This document shows, piece after piece, positions 39,877 through 49,820 of a stretch of 64,000 bases of DNA. The position numbers were made by a program, and so were the translations under genes. The notes under the pieces were generated by a model that was not told where the DNA came from, did not search any database, and saw nothing but the letters and a program-made list of their open reading frames with translations. The stretch lies in the NCBI GenBank assembly GCA_016124235.1, contig WGOC01000013.1, positions 124,001 to 188,000 on the forward strand. Direction: 5' to 3'. The stretch is from a bacterium. Its GTDB lineage: Bacteria > Verrucomicrobiota > Verrucomicrobiia > Limisphaerales > RI-55. Each line of letters starts with the position of its first letter. Within the stretch, counting starts at the first letter, position 1.

Positions 39877-40926
39877 ATGCGTACCAAAAACACGATCTAT
39901 CGAACGGTCTGGCAGCTGACAGGAATTACCTGTCTGCTGGCCGGGATACTTTCACCCATTCACTCCTTTTCCCAAGGCTGCGTCATCTCCCGCGGCGGCG
40001 GCGGCACAATGTTACTCGGCGGTGATGGTTTTCTCGAGCCCGGCGACTGGCAACTCAGTCTCGCTTATCGGCATTTCCATTCCGACCGTCATTTTCAGGG
40101 CGATGTCGAACAAACTCAGCGGCAGGAGCAGGACACCCAGGTCGAGAACTTCAGCAATTTCATCGACCTCACCACCACCTACGCGGTCACCAAACGCGTC
40201 TGGCTCAATCTCACCCTGCCCTTCGTAAGTCACGAACGGTCCTCGCTCTACGAGCACGATCGCACGAACCGTTTTTCAACCTACTCCGGTGGGCTGGCCG
40301 ACGTACGATTGACTTCCACGATTTGGATGCTCAATCCCGAGGAACACCACAAAGGTAATTTTTCGTTGGGAGCCGGCGTGAAAGTGCCGACCGGTGATTA
40401 TACCGCGACCGATGTTTTTCATCGGCCCGGTGGACCACAAATCCGTTACGTCGATTCGTCCATTCAACCCGGAGACGGGGGCTGGGGAGCCATTCTCGAA
40501 GCGCAGGGATTCCTTATGCTTACCGAATCGCTCTCTGGTTACGCCAATGGCTTTTATCTCATCAATCCACGGGAGATGGTTGATGAAACAGGCTTTTCAG
40601 TTCCGGACGGATACATGGCTCGCGCAGGCTTAAGCTACGCCGTCTGGCCGGCCCAAGGGCTCGCGTTGAGTCTGGGCGGCCGCATTGAGGGAGTGCCACC
40701 CACGGATTTGTTTGGCGGCGACCTGGGATTCCGTCGGCCGGGATACACGGTGGGTGTCGAGCCGGGCATCAGTTGGACACACGGCCGGTACTATGCCGAG
40801 CTTACCACACCGGTCGCCGTTTATCGCAACCGGCAGCAAAGCTATCCGGAAAGTCTCGTTGGCCGTCACGGCGATGCGGCGTTCGCCGACTTTTCAATCA
40901 ACTTTGCGTTGGCGGTGCGTTTCTAA
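39877..40926 (+). CDS. outer-membrane beta-barrel-like secreted protein
   Basis: Signal peptide MRTKNTIYRTVWQLTGITCLLAGILSPIHSFSQG; alternating amphipathic strands, terminal FSINFALAVRF. Confidence 0.65.
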   Translation: MRTKNTIYRTVWQLTGITCLLAGILSPIHSFSQGCVISRGGGGTMLLGGDGFLEPGDWQLSLAYRHFHSDRHFQGDVEQTQRQEQDTQVENFSNFIDLTTTYAVTKRVWLNLTLPFVSHERSSLYEHDRTNRFSTYSGGLADVRLTSTIWMLNPEEHHKGNFSLGAGVKVPTGDYTATDVFHRPGGPQIRYVDSSIQPGDGGWGAILEAQGFLMLTESLSGYANGFYLINPREMVDETGFSVPDGYMARAGLSYAVWPAQGLALSLGGRIEGVPPTDLFGGDLGFRRPGYTVGVEPGISWTHGRYYAELTTPVAVYRNRQQSYPESLVGRHGDAAFADFSINFALAVRF

Positions 40927-40965
40927 TTTGGGGGGTGGGAAGTTCGCTCATACGTCGAAGACCAG

Positions 40966-40997
40966 GAGCGGCGGCGGGGTTAACCCCGCCGCCGCTC
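40966..40997 (+). terminator. 32-bp perfect palindrome, strong terminator hairpin
   Basis: GAGCGGCGGCGGGGTTAACCCCGCCGCCGCTC 40 bp after the stop at 40926. Confidence 0.75.
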
Positions 40998-41243
40998 TCC
41001 TTTCGAGATCACCTTTTGTTTTCAAGTCGTCACCCTATCAACGCCGGCTGACGCGGTGATCATCGAATTGGTTTGTGAAATCGAACCGCGGCGACAACGC
41101 GCGCTCCCTCCTCGGATCCGCGGGCTCTTCAATCGCTCACCCGCACCGAACTCTCAGCCCAGAATCCGGTCGTGTTTTTCGCCGAAGACTACAGAACGCT
41201 CTCTCACTAAAACTGCTTACGAAGCCAATCGTAATTTCGTCCA

Positions 41244-41759
41244 TTAGCCGCCAGCCTGCTTCAAAAAAGTGAGCACTCGACTGGCTTCGATTGGATTCTT
41301 GGCTGACCAAGGGTTGCTGTCGGTCGGAGCCAATCGCTTTCCGTTGGCGTCGACGATCACGACGGACGGCGTGCCGTCGGTGAAGACGTTCGAATGGTAT
41401 TTGTCGATGAGATTGAGGTTGCGGTTATGAGTGGACGTGCCGACATCGATTGGCACCACCACAAACTCCTTGTCGACCAAAGCATGAACGTCCGGGTCGT
41501 TCTCAAACAGCGCATGTAGTTTCCGGCAATACGGACACCAATTCGCGCCGAACAATAGAATGACCTTCTTGTTTTCGGCCTTGGCCTCGTCCAGCGCGGC
41601 GTTCACGAGCGTCTTGCCACTGGTGTGCTCATCAAAGATTTGGTTTGCGCTCGAGGTCGCATCCGACTCCGGCGAGGTCTGACATCCGGTGGAAAGTATG
41701 ATTAAAGCGAACGCAGCAATCGCGGTCTGATTGAAGCGGATGAATGATTTGTGGTTCAT
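41244..41759 (-). CDS. thioredoxin-fold lipoprotein
   Basis: LIILSTGCQTSPESD lipobox; VILLFGANWCPYCRKLHALFENDPDV. Confidence 0.82.
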   Translation of the reverse strand: MNHKSFIRFNQTAIAAFALIILSTGCQTSPESDATSSANQIFDEHTSGKTLVNAALDEAKAENKKVILLFGANWCPYCRKLHALFENDPDVHALVDKEFVVVPIDVGTSTHNRNLNLIDKYHSNVFTDGTPSVVIVDANGKRLAPTDSNPWSAKNPIEASRVLTFLKQAGG

Positions 41760-41831
41760 GGAATTTGTCATGGGCTTGGTAAAAGTGCGATGCAGAGCGC
41801 CGGGCAAAATTCCGTTCGCAGCCCGGAATTA

Positions 41832-42140
41832 TTATAAAACGAGTTTTACCCCTTCGACCGCTCGAAGAGCGGCGTCAATCTCCTTCATACGATCGTGGGT
41901 TTCGACGACAAACGATGCTTCGTAGCTGATATATTTACCGTGTTCGGATTTGTTGGCAGGTTGGAACGCCAGATCATTGATCCCGAGGTCCACGAGGCAT
42001 TGGTTCAGATTTTTGTGCACCCCAACAAGATCAACGGCAATGACTTTGAAATGGCACTCCGCGGGAAACAATTTTTCGAAATCTTCGGCAGTGGGCTGGC
42101 GCATTCCCAGGACTTTACGGGAACGACCCCGAGTGTCCAA
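41832..42140 (-). CDS. DUF493-like small protein
   Basis: FEKLFPAECHFKVIAVDL...SYEASFVVETHDRMKEIDAALRAVEGVKLVL. Confidence 0.6.
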   Translation of the reverse strand: MDTRGRSRKVLGMRQPTAEDFEKLFPAECHFKVIAVDLVGVHKNLNQCLVDLGINDLAFQPANKSEHGKYISYEASFVVETHDRMKEIDAALRAVEGVKLVL

Positions 42141-42346
42141 TTGCGTTTTGTGCGAATGCCGATTACCACCTGAGGAAGCAGGTGATCACGCCCGGCAGAC
42201 CATTGAATTTTCGTCAGCCCAACAGACTTCAGCCCGTCAAAACCAGCCTATCGTCGGGCAAAAACTTGCGGCAATTTCGCTCCATTTTTGCGATGCAACC
42301 CATTCCGACTGTGCAAGTAAGCAAACCTCTGGCAACGTAGCGGTTC

Positions 42347-45300
42347 GTGCGTCCCCATGGTTCAAAACCGAAGAACAGGCGGCGTCGCTGGCTAAAATGG
42401 CTCGGCGGGGCGGCCGTGCTTTGTGCGACGGTGGTGCTCGCACTTCCGCTCTGGTGGCCCTGGGTTCTCGTGCCGGTTTTGCGAAACTTGGGAGTGCGTG
42501 TTGGGCATTATGAACGCCGCGGAGTCTCGCAACTGGCCCTGAATGACGTGGCCTTCACAAACACCCACGTCGAGGTCACGGCAAAATCACTGGTCATGCA
42601 GTTGCCGCAGGAATGGCTGCGGGATCGTTTTCAATCAGCAACCAACGACGGTGTCCCTGCGCAACTGACGCTCGCCAATTGGCGCGTCCGGGTTCTAGCC
42701 AGCAACGCAACGAATACAACGCCATCAACGAACTCCCTCGCCGGCGTACTCGATCAAACCGAATCGATCATCGGTGCGGCACGCCCGTGGGTGCGTCTCG
42801 CCAGCGCGACCAATGGCACGGTAGTGGTGGGCAAACGACAAATCACGTTGCCATCGATCAAACTCACACAAAACGACCTTGCGGTTTCAGCGACCGACGA
42901 GGAATCCAATTTGTCCACTTTGTTGTCGCTGGATTGGGAAGCCACAAATTCATTTCATCTCCGGGCTAGTGCGCCGCACATCGACGCGAGCGCAACGGTG
43001 CTCCTTAGTCGCACCAACCAAACCTGGACGGCCAACGGCAACATACTCTGGCAGACGAATTCGGCGCTGATTCAAGCTGGTCTCGATCGCTCTGACTGGT
43101 GGCCGGCAACCATGTCATTGGTGGCCACCAACGTGAATATCCCGTCCACCACGCTCGGGCTTGCCGGATACCAATCGTTGACGGGCAACTTCGACGTCAC
43201 GTGGACCAATCGCCAATATCATTTCGCGATTCAAGGTGACGCACAGCCGGTACAGGACAATCCCCTGGTGCCTGACATGATTCAAATCGACATCGCGGGC
43301 CAGGGCAATCTGGAGGCTCTGGCGATCGAACGGATGAACATTTCTACGCCCGCCATTCGAGCAAAGCTTTCGGATCCGCTGGCCATTGATTTTTCGGGCA
43401 AGATGCTGGTACCGGAAGCCAAGTTGCAGGTGAACGCCGATCTCGATGAAAACGCCGGACTTCCGTTCAAAGGCCAACTCGATGGTGTGGTCACCGCGCG
43501 CCCGGATCGCAACGCGATGATCAACGCGGGATTTGATGTGCACGTGAATCAGTTTGCCAGCCCGTTGTTGAGCGTCGACCGGGTGAATCTCATGGGTGCG
43601 CTGCACTGGCCGCAGCTGGTCGTTTCGAATGCGTTCTTTTCCTTTCCGAATGCCGGCACATTTCGATTGAACGGAGGGCTCGATTTACTGAGCCGCGCGG
43701 CCACGAATGTGAACTGGACCTTCAATGGGGCCCCGCCCACCAACTTTGTGCCCCAGGGTTTGGCGATTGAATCAGTCGCCGCGCGCGGCCAGGCCTCCGG
43801 AACCTGGCCCGACCTTCAGCAACAGACCGAAGTGCAACTCACACAGCCGACCTGGAACGGCGCGCAAGCGGAAAACCTATCGGTACGATTGGCCGGCAGT
43901 ACTCGCGGCACGAACGATTGGCGATTGCAGGTAAACCGGAGCGACGTTCATTTCGATGGATCGGGGGCGATCAATCTCGGCGCGCTGACGAATTCCGATC
44001 TCAGCGCCACCATCAGCAAATTACAGCTGACGTTAAACACGAACGAATCACTGGCATTGGATCGGGCGGTTGATCTGGAAGTCAATTGGGCGACCAATGC
44101 CAACCGGCAGTTCGCCGCCCAGGTTTCGCCCTTGCGACTGGCCAGCACCAATAAACAATTCGAGCTTTCCGCCGATATCGCGTGGCCGGGTTCAGGCGGT
44201 GTGACATTGAGCGCCACCAATATCGCGACGAGCGATTTGTCAGCACTTTGGCCACGGGATTGGCCGACCGTTTCGCTGCGTGATCTGGCGCTGACGGCGG
44301 GCTGGGATCACAGCCCATTGATCTTATCCGCGTTGGGCAATGTTTCCTGCGATACACCGCTGGCTGGAAAGGTGGATGCCCATGTCCGAATCAACGCGAA
44401 CGCCAACGGAATGGAATTCTCGCCGGTGAATGTCGGTGTCGATGACCAAGAATTGCTCGCGGTCAGCGGACGGCTACCGATAAAGATCCTGCCTGCCGAA
44501 AGCTCCCCGCTGCAATGGATTGAAAAAGGAACGATCGACGCCAAGCTCAATTCGGTGGGCGACAATCCGTTTTGGAATCGCCTCGCCGAACGTGGCGGCG
44601 TCAGCGTCAGCGGCCCGGAAATCAAGCTGAACGCCCAAGGCAGCCCGGAAGATTTCCAGGCGCAACTCAATTTAAACGCCGCCTCAATTCATCCATTGCA
44701 GCTGACCAATCTGCCGTCGGATTTTGCGGTCGTCAGCAATCTGCACCTCCACGCTGAAGCGGATCGCCAGATGATTCGACTCACGGACGGTGGGTTTGCG
44801 ATCGCGGGACAACCAGGGAAAATCACCGCAGAACTACCCGTGGCGGCCAGTTCATGGGCGGACTGGTTGCGGGCGTTGCGACAGGTGGATTGGAAAAATG
44901 CCACCGGCAGCGTTGCCGTTCCAAAGATTGAAATTGCCGCCCTCACACCATTGACCGGCAGCACCCTGGCCCCGACCGGCCAGGCGGAACTCCAACTCGC
45001 GCTCAAAAAGGGCGGGAACCTGCAGGGCTTCGTCATGGTCACCAATCTGTCCACGAAGCCATTGCCGACCGTCGGCGCGGTTCGTGACATCGCCAGCCGG
45101 ATCGAGTTCACCGATCGCGAGGCCGAGATCAAATCGTTCGTCGCGACGTTGAGCGGTCAACCCGTACGCGCCGGCGGTCGCGCTGAATGGAATACCAAAG
45201 GACTGACCAAGGCCGACCTGTTCCTGAACGCAACCAATCTTTCGTTGGTGCGCTCGCCGAGTTTATTTTTGCGTGGCGACCTGGACTTACGCCTCGTCGC

Positions 45301-46087
45301 CGATGGCAAAACCTCACCCACGATCAACGGCGATGTCACCTTGAACAATTCCCTGCTCTTCCAGGACATCGCGCAACTCGTGCAAATCGATCTGCGACGC
45401 CCCGAGCGACGACCACCATTTTTCAGCGTGCCCAGTCCACCATTCGCCGACTGGCAACTCGACGTTCGCGTGCGCGGACAAAAATTTCTCCGAGTCCTGA
45501 GTCCCGTATTCAAGGGGCAGGTTTCGTCGGGCCTGCAATTGACCGGCACGCTGAAGGAACCGGTGGCCCTGGGCGAAGTCTCGATCGACAAAGGCCAGAT
45601 GCTTTTTCCGTTCGGCACGCTCGACGTAACCCACGGCACCGTGCAGTTGACGCGCGAGCATCCGTACCAACCGCAGGTGGACTTTCACGGCCAGGGTCTG
45701 AACTTTGGTTACAACATCACTGTCGACGTCACGGGCAATGCCGACGCGCCGAACGTCACTTTCAGTTCGGTTCCGCCGCTTTCCACTCGCGAGATCATGT
45801 TGATGCTGACGGCAGGCGACGTGCCCAGTGGCGCGTACAGCTACTCGAATTTGGACAAGGCCAGCAAACTCGGCTACTTCCTCGGCAAGCAACTGATCAC
45901 GCAATTGCTCGGCTTGGACACGGGCGAAGATCGCTTGATCTTCCGAACCGGCGAATACGTGACGGACGACGGCCAGCTGACGTACCGAATCGAATACAAA
46001 CTCATCAACTGGCTCTCGATCTTCGGCGAATACACGCGCTTCCGGGACTACAACGGCGGGCTCAAATTCAACATCTATTCCCGGTGA
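42347..46087 (+). CDS. TamB-like translocation/assembly module protein
   Basis: N-terminal TM, very long beta-rich body, C-terminal GEVSIDKGQMLFPFGTLDVTHGTVQLTREHPYQPQVDFHGQG...STREIMLMLTAGDVPSGA...GEYTRFRDYNGGLKFNIYSR. Confidence 0.88.
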   Translation: MRPHGSKPKNRRRRWLKWLGGAAVLCATVVLALPLWWPWVLVPVLRNLGVRVGHYERRGVSQLALNDVAFTNTHVEVTAKSLVMQLPQEWLRDRFQSATNDGVPAQLTLANWRVRVLASNATNTTPSTNSLAGVLDQTESIIGAARPWVRLASATNGTVVVGKRQITLPSIKLTQNDLAVSATDEESNLSTLLSLDWEATNSFHLRASAPHIDASATVLLSRTNQTWTANGNILWQTNSALIQAGLDRSDWWPATMSLVATNVNIPSTTLGLAGYQSLTGNFDVTWTNRQYHFAIQGDAQPVQDNPLVPDMIQIDIAGQGNLEALAIERMNISTPAIRAKLSDPLAIDFSGKMLVPEAKLQVNADLDENAGLPFKGQLDGVVTARPDRNAMINAGFDVHVNQFASPLLSVDRVNLMGALHWPQLVVSNAFFSFPNAGTFRLNGGLDLLSRAATNVNWTFNGAPPTNFVPQGLAIESVAARGQASGTWPDLQQQTEVQLTQPTWNGAQAENLSVRLAGSTRGTNDWRLQVNRSDVHFDGSGAINLGALTNSDLSATISKLQLTLNTNESLALDRAVDLEVNWATNANRQFAAQVSPLRLASTNKQFELSADIAWPGSGGVTLSATNIATSDLSALWPRDWPTVSLRDLALTAGWDHSPLILSALGNVSCDTPLAGKVDAHVRINANANGMEFSPVNVGVDDQELLAVSGRLPIKILPAESSPLQWIEKGTIDAKLNSVGDNPFWNRLAERGGVSVSGPEIKLNAQGSPEDFQAQLNLNAASIHPLQLTNLPSDFAVVSNLHLHAEADRQMIRLTDGGFAIAGQPGKITAELPVAASSWADWLRALRQVDWKNATGSVAVPKIEIAALTPLTGSTLAPTGQAELQLALKKGGNLQGFVMVTNLSTKPLPTVGAVRDIASRIEFTDREAEIKSFVATLSGQPVRAGGRAEWNTKGLTKADLFLNATNLSLVRSPSLFLRGDLDLRLVADGKTSPTINGDVTLNNSLLFQDIAQLVQIDLRRPERRPPFFSVPSPPFADWQLDVRVRGQKFLRVLSPVFKGQVSSGLQLTGTLKEPVALGEVSIDKGQMLFPFGTLDVTHGTVQLTREHPYQPQVDFHGQGLNFGYNITVDVTGNADAPNVTFSSVPPLSTREIMLMLTAGDVPSGAYSYSNLDKASKLGYFLGKQLITQLLGLDTGEDRLIFRTGEYVTDDGQLTYRIEYKLINWLSIFGEYTRFRDYNGGLKFNIYSR

Positions 46088-48273
46088 TGCACGCCCGCCA
46101 AAGCAAAAGCATCCCGGTGCCGAAGGTCGCGCGAGATCCGCGCTTACCGAGGCAGGCCGTTCACGTCCTGTGCGGTTTGTGTCTGGCACTCATGTTTCTG
46201 ATTTTGCCTTCACTCTGCGTGGGTGAAGACCAGCCGCCGGCCGACGAAAAAAAGGCCGAGCCACCAAAACTCGTCATTCGCGGACTCGGCTTGCTGCAGG
46301 ATCGCAAATTGAAACGCGTGATCCTCCAGGCCTTCCCCGACAACCGCCACGATAAACCGTTCGACGCCAATTTCATCGAAGATTCATTTGTCATCCTGCG
46401 TAATCAACTCGTCTCCGACGGGTATCAGGACGCGATCATTTATGCGCACCTCACCACAACGGACGGCGAGCCGATCAATATCGAATGGGATGGCAGAAAG
46501 GACCTCACCGTTCCGCGTCCGTTAAGCGTGCAGGAGGCGCGTTTCGACGCGGATCGACGGCAGTTGTTTTATTACAACGATTTTACGATCGGTGGTTTGA
46601 CGGCGATGCCGATTGATCAGGCGACCGGTTTCTTTTTCAAGACCGAGATGCTCCTGCGGTTGAAAACCAATCGCCGGTTCAGTCGCCGGCAGTTGAACGA
46701 TTCCATCGATAATCTACGCCAGGAACTCGTCAACCTCGGCTACCGCGATGCGAAAGTGTCCGTTGCGGATTTGCAGGAGAACGTGGCCACCGGCGCCGTG
46801 GACGTCGTGGTGCAGGTCGATCAGGGAAAGCTTTATCGGGTGAACAAAGTGAACGTGGTGGTAAAGGACGATTCGGGTGGCGCGATCGCCCAGTCGTACA
46901 CCACCGAAACCAACGCGGTCTGGTCGCCCGCCTGGCAGCAGGATTTCAGCACAACACTCCGCAATGCCCAATACACCAAAGGGCATCCCGACGCCCGCGT
47001 GCAGATCAAGCCAACCACCAACGAAACCAACAACACGACTACGGTGACTCAGAATCTCGAGGCCACCGTGAATCCCGGGCCGGAGGTCAAACTCGGCGAC
47101 GTCCGTTTTGAAGGTCAGCAAAAATCCCGGCTGAGCTGGCTCCAAAAGAAAGGCCGGGTTGAAGGCCCGTTGCTCGACCGACTCAAAGTGGACGCCGCCC
47201 GCGAGCGACTTTCACGGCAAGGCGTCTTCGACTTTGTGGGGATCCGCTACGAACCCGACACCGGGCCGCAACGCGATGTGGTTTTCGATCTCAACGAAGG
47301 CAAACGCATCGATTTCAGCCTGCTCGCGGGTTATGGCAGTTACGATCAATTCTTTGGCGGCGCGGAGCTGGATCAATACAATCTCTGGGGCATCGGTCAC
47401 TCGGCTCAATTGCGCGGCATGATCTCCGTGAAAACGGAAAACGTCGTCTACACCTACAGCATACCCGAGTTCCTTTTTCCCAACCTGAATGTGTTCGCCA
47501 ACGTTGACGGATTGCTGCGCAAGGAGCTGACCTTTGAACGACAGGAAATCAAGACAGCGGTCGGTTTGCGCAAGTCGTTTCCGAAGTCCGGTCTGCAGGC
47601 GGGCATTCGATACTCGTATCAGTTTCTCAAGACCCAGGACTCACCCGACCCGACCTTGAACAACGATTTCGCCCGCGTGTCTGCGATCATCCTCGACGGC
47701 CAACTCGAGCGTCGCGACAACCCGCTGGCTCCGCGCAAGGGTTACCGCATCTACGGCAACATCGAGGTCGCCGATCCCGCGATTGCCAGCGACGCGGATT
47801 ACGAGATGTTGCAGTTTGGCGCGTCCGGTCATCTGCCATTGCTCCGTGGTTTGGTGTTGCACAGCTCCATTCAGCACGGCGTGATTTTTTCGCCGAACCC
47901 AGCCACCGATCTTCCCTTCAGCAAACGCTTCCTGCCCGGCGGCGAAAATTCCGTGCGTGGCTACCAACGCGGTGGGGCGTCGCCCTACAATTCGATGGGT
48001 CAGCAGATCGGCGCGGAAACCTTTTTGCAATGGAACGTCGAGTTGGAGCAGTTTTTGACTGAACGCTGGTCGGTGGTGGCTTTCCTCGATGGAGCCGGCG
48101 TTTCACCCACTCTGGATAACTACCCATTCGACGAAGTGCTTTGGTCCGTCGGAGGCGGCCTGCGCTGGAACACGATCATCGGACCGGTGCGTGTGGAGTA
48201 CGGCTACAATCTGAACCGCCGCACATTCGATCCCGAGGGCACACTCCACATCGCGATTGGCTTTCCGTTTTGA
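46087..48273 (+). CDS. BamA/TamA (Omp85)-family outer-membrane protein with POTRA-like repeats
   Basis: Start MHARQSKSIPVPK overlaps the TamB stop (TGATG); LPGGENSVRGYQRGGASPYNSMGQQIGAETFLQWNVELEQFL and C-terminal RTFDPEGTLHIAIGFPF. Confidence 0.9.
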   Translation: MHARQSKSIPVPKVARDPRLPRQAVHVLCGLCLALMFLILPSLCVGEDQPPADEKKAEPPKLVIRGLGLLQDRKLKRVILQAFPDNRHDKPFDANFIEDSFVILRNQLVSDGYQDAIIYAHLTTTDGEPINIEWDGRKDLTVPRPLSVQEARFDADRRQLFYYNDFTIGGLTAMPIDQATGFFFKTEMLLRLKTNRRFSRRQLNDSIDNLRQELVNLGYRDAKVSVADLQENVATGAVDVVVQVDQGKLYRVNKVNVVVKDDSGGAIAQSYTTETNAVWSPAWQQDFSTTLRNAQYTKGHPDARVQIKPTTNETNNTTTVTQNLEATVNPGPEVKLGDVRFEGQQKSRLSWLQKKGRVEGPLLDRLKVDAARERLSRQGVFDFVGIRYEPDTGPQRDVVFDLNEGKRIDFSLLAGYGSYDQFFGGAELDQYNLWGIGHSAQLRGMISVKTENVVYTYSIPEFLFPNLNVFANVDGLLRKELTFERQEIKTAVGLRKSFPKSGLQAGIRYSYQFLKTQDSPDPTLNNDFARVSAIILDGQLERRDNPLAPRKGYRIYGNIEVADPAIASDADYEMLQFGASGHLPLLRGLVLHSSIQHGVIFSPNPATDLPFSKRFLPGGENSVRGYQRGGASPYNSMGQQIGAETFLQWNVELEQFLTERWSVVAFLDGAGVSPTLDNYPFDEVLWSVGGGLRWNTIIGPVRVEYGYNLNRRTFDPEGTLHIAIGFPF

Positions 48274-48423
48274 ACTCCAATGGCAACAGTTTGAGAGAGT
48301 GCCGGCGTGGGAAGTTTACAACAGAATCATCAAGTCAACCGAACGGTCTCGTTCAAATTCGCATCGCTCCGATGCTTCTCTGTTCCGCTCAGTCAATTGA
48401 TGCTATGCCTATTTCGCTAGCCG

Positions 48424-48735
48424 TCATCTGTCTGGAATCCATTTCAACTCACCGTCGTCTCTCATCTCTTGTCGCTCAACAACTCCGTGTTCGCGAACTC
48501 GAAGGGTGGCTGCACGAGTGAAGTGCGTGCCTTCATCGAAGCCGACGTAGATAACCGGGTATCTGCCGTCTGTGCCGTCGAGAAACCAACATGCTCGCTC
48601 CCGATTAATGGCATGTGCACGCTGGAAAGAGAATGAATCTGTGACGGCTCTGTCCACCTCGGTACTGACAATTGGACGAAACGTAGTGCAGCCGAAGCAG
48701 AGGCATAGAGCGATGATGAATGCCAAGCGACGCAT
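48424..48735 (-). CDS. small lipoprotein
   Basis: MRRLAFIIALCLCFGCTTFRPIVSTEVDRAV; lipobox. Confidence 0.5.
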   Translation of the reverse strand: MRRLAFIIALCLCFGCTTFRPIVSTEVDRAVTDSFSFQRAHAINRERACWFLDGTDGRYPVIYVGFDEGTHFTRAATLRVREHGVVERQEMRDDGELKWIPDR

Positions 48736-48863
48736 GATGATTAACGAGTCCACCCATAGCCGCCGGAATCTGGCGTCCGCTGCGACTCGGACGACGGAAG
48801 CACCGAGGACTGAGGCCACTGTGAGGGCGAGCAGCTGTTGGCTCAATGGGGTTTTCGGAATTC

Positions 48864-49190
48864 TTATTGCTTAAATCTCCGCAAGCCCAACTGCGGATTC
48901 CGCTGATTGTGCCGCAACACCCAAACCCTGACATATGTGCCCCGGATATCGTACAGAAAATGATACGGGAAACGATCCAGATTGCAGCGCCGAAGTCCAC
49001 TCCTGTCAAAATGGAAGTACTGTGGGTTCGCGGTTGCCTTCCTGATCCCAATTTGAAACTCGGCGAAGAAATCCTCTCCAAGCTGCTCCGACACGCCGTA
49101 ATACCTGCTCAAGATCGCGTCCAAATCCGCCTGCACGCCCTTGTGGAATCTAACGTCCACGGTGCTGAAGCCCGGCAACCAGTTGGTCAA
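48864..49190 (-). CDS. RelE/ParE-family toxin
   Basis: VDVRFHKGVQADLDAILSRYYGVSEQLGEDFFAEFQIGIRKATANPQYFHFDRSGLRRCNLDRFPYHFLYDIRGTYVRVWVLRHNQRNP. Confidence 0.88.
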   Translation of the reverse strand: MTNWLPGFSTVDVRFHKGVQADLDAILSRYYGVSEQLGEDFFAEFQIGIRKATANPQYFHFDRSGLRRCNLDRFPYHFLYDIRGTYVRVWVLRHNQRNPQLGLRRFKQ

Positions 49191-49368
49191 ACGTAATCAG
49201 CACACCCGGTTCCGCCTCAGCCTCCCGCATCCGTTGGCCAACTTCATCGTCGGATACGCAGTAAATCGGGGTCTCCAATCCATGGAGGAGCCGGGATGCA
49301 AGTGATGCACGCTCCTCCTCCGATAGCTTTGCGGCCTCAGCAACAATCTCTTCGAGCTTCATAACCAC
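49150..49368 (-). CDS. addiction-module antitoxin component
   Basis: MKLEEIVAEAAKLSEEERASLASRLLHGLE; overlaps the toxin start by 41 nt. Confidence 0.85.
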   Translation of the reverse strand: MVMKLEEIVAEAAKLSEEERASLASRLLHGLETPIYCVSDDEVGQRMREAEAEPGVLITFDQLVAGLQHRGR

Positions 49369-49546
49369 GAAATGTAATCAATCCAAGGGAGAAGCGCCAC
49401 GAAGTTTTTAGTGAACGTCAGGCTTACCGACCGACCCAGCCAACGGGCACTGCCGGTCAACCCAAGGTCCGATCAGTCGTGAGTCTCCAATCGGCATCAC
49501 GGGCCGGCGGATTTGCTAAAGCAACCGGTTCGCGGTTCTTTAGTTG

Positions 49547-49672
49547 ATGGGCGGCGGCTTGCGGTGGAACACGATCATCGGGCCCGTGCGCGTGGAATAT
49601 GGTTACAACCTGAACCGCCGCACGTTCGATCCCGAGGGCACGCTGCACATCGCCATTGGCTTTCCGTTCTGA
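49547..49672 (+). pseudogene. detached second copy of the TamA-like gene 3' end (last 40 codons)
   Basis: Encodes GGGLRWNTIIGPVRVEYGYNLNRRTFDPEGTLHIAIGFPF*, identical in protein to 48151-48273 but with 14 synonymous codon differences by manual alignment. Confidence 0.9.
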
Positions 49673-49820
49673 TCGTCAACGGCAAAGGCATGGGCTTTCG
49701 GTTGTGCTGGAAGTTTACAACAGAATTACCAGGTCAATCCACTGGACTCGTTTAACCTCGGATGGCTTCGACGCTCATTCTCCACTCAGTCGGTCAATGC
49801 GTTGGCCGTTTCGTTCGGCA

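Noticed and set aside
45187-46086. 300-codon upstream extension of the TamA-like ORF
   Set aside because: Overlaps the TamB-like C-terminus in another frame; Arg-rich noise. The real start MHARQSKS is at 46087.
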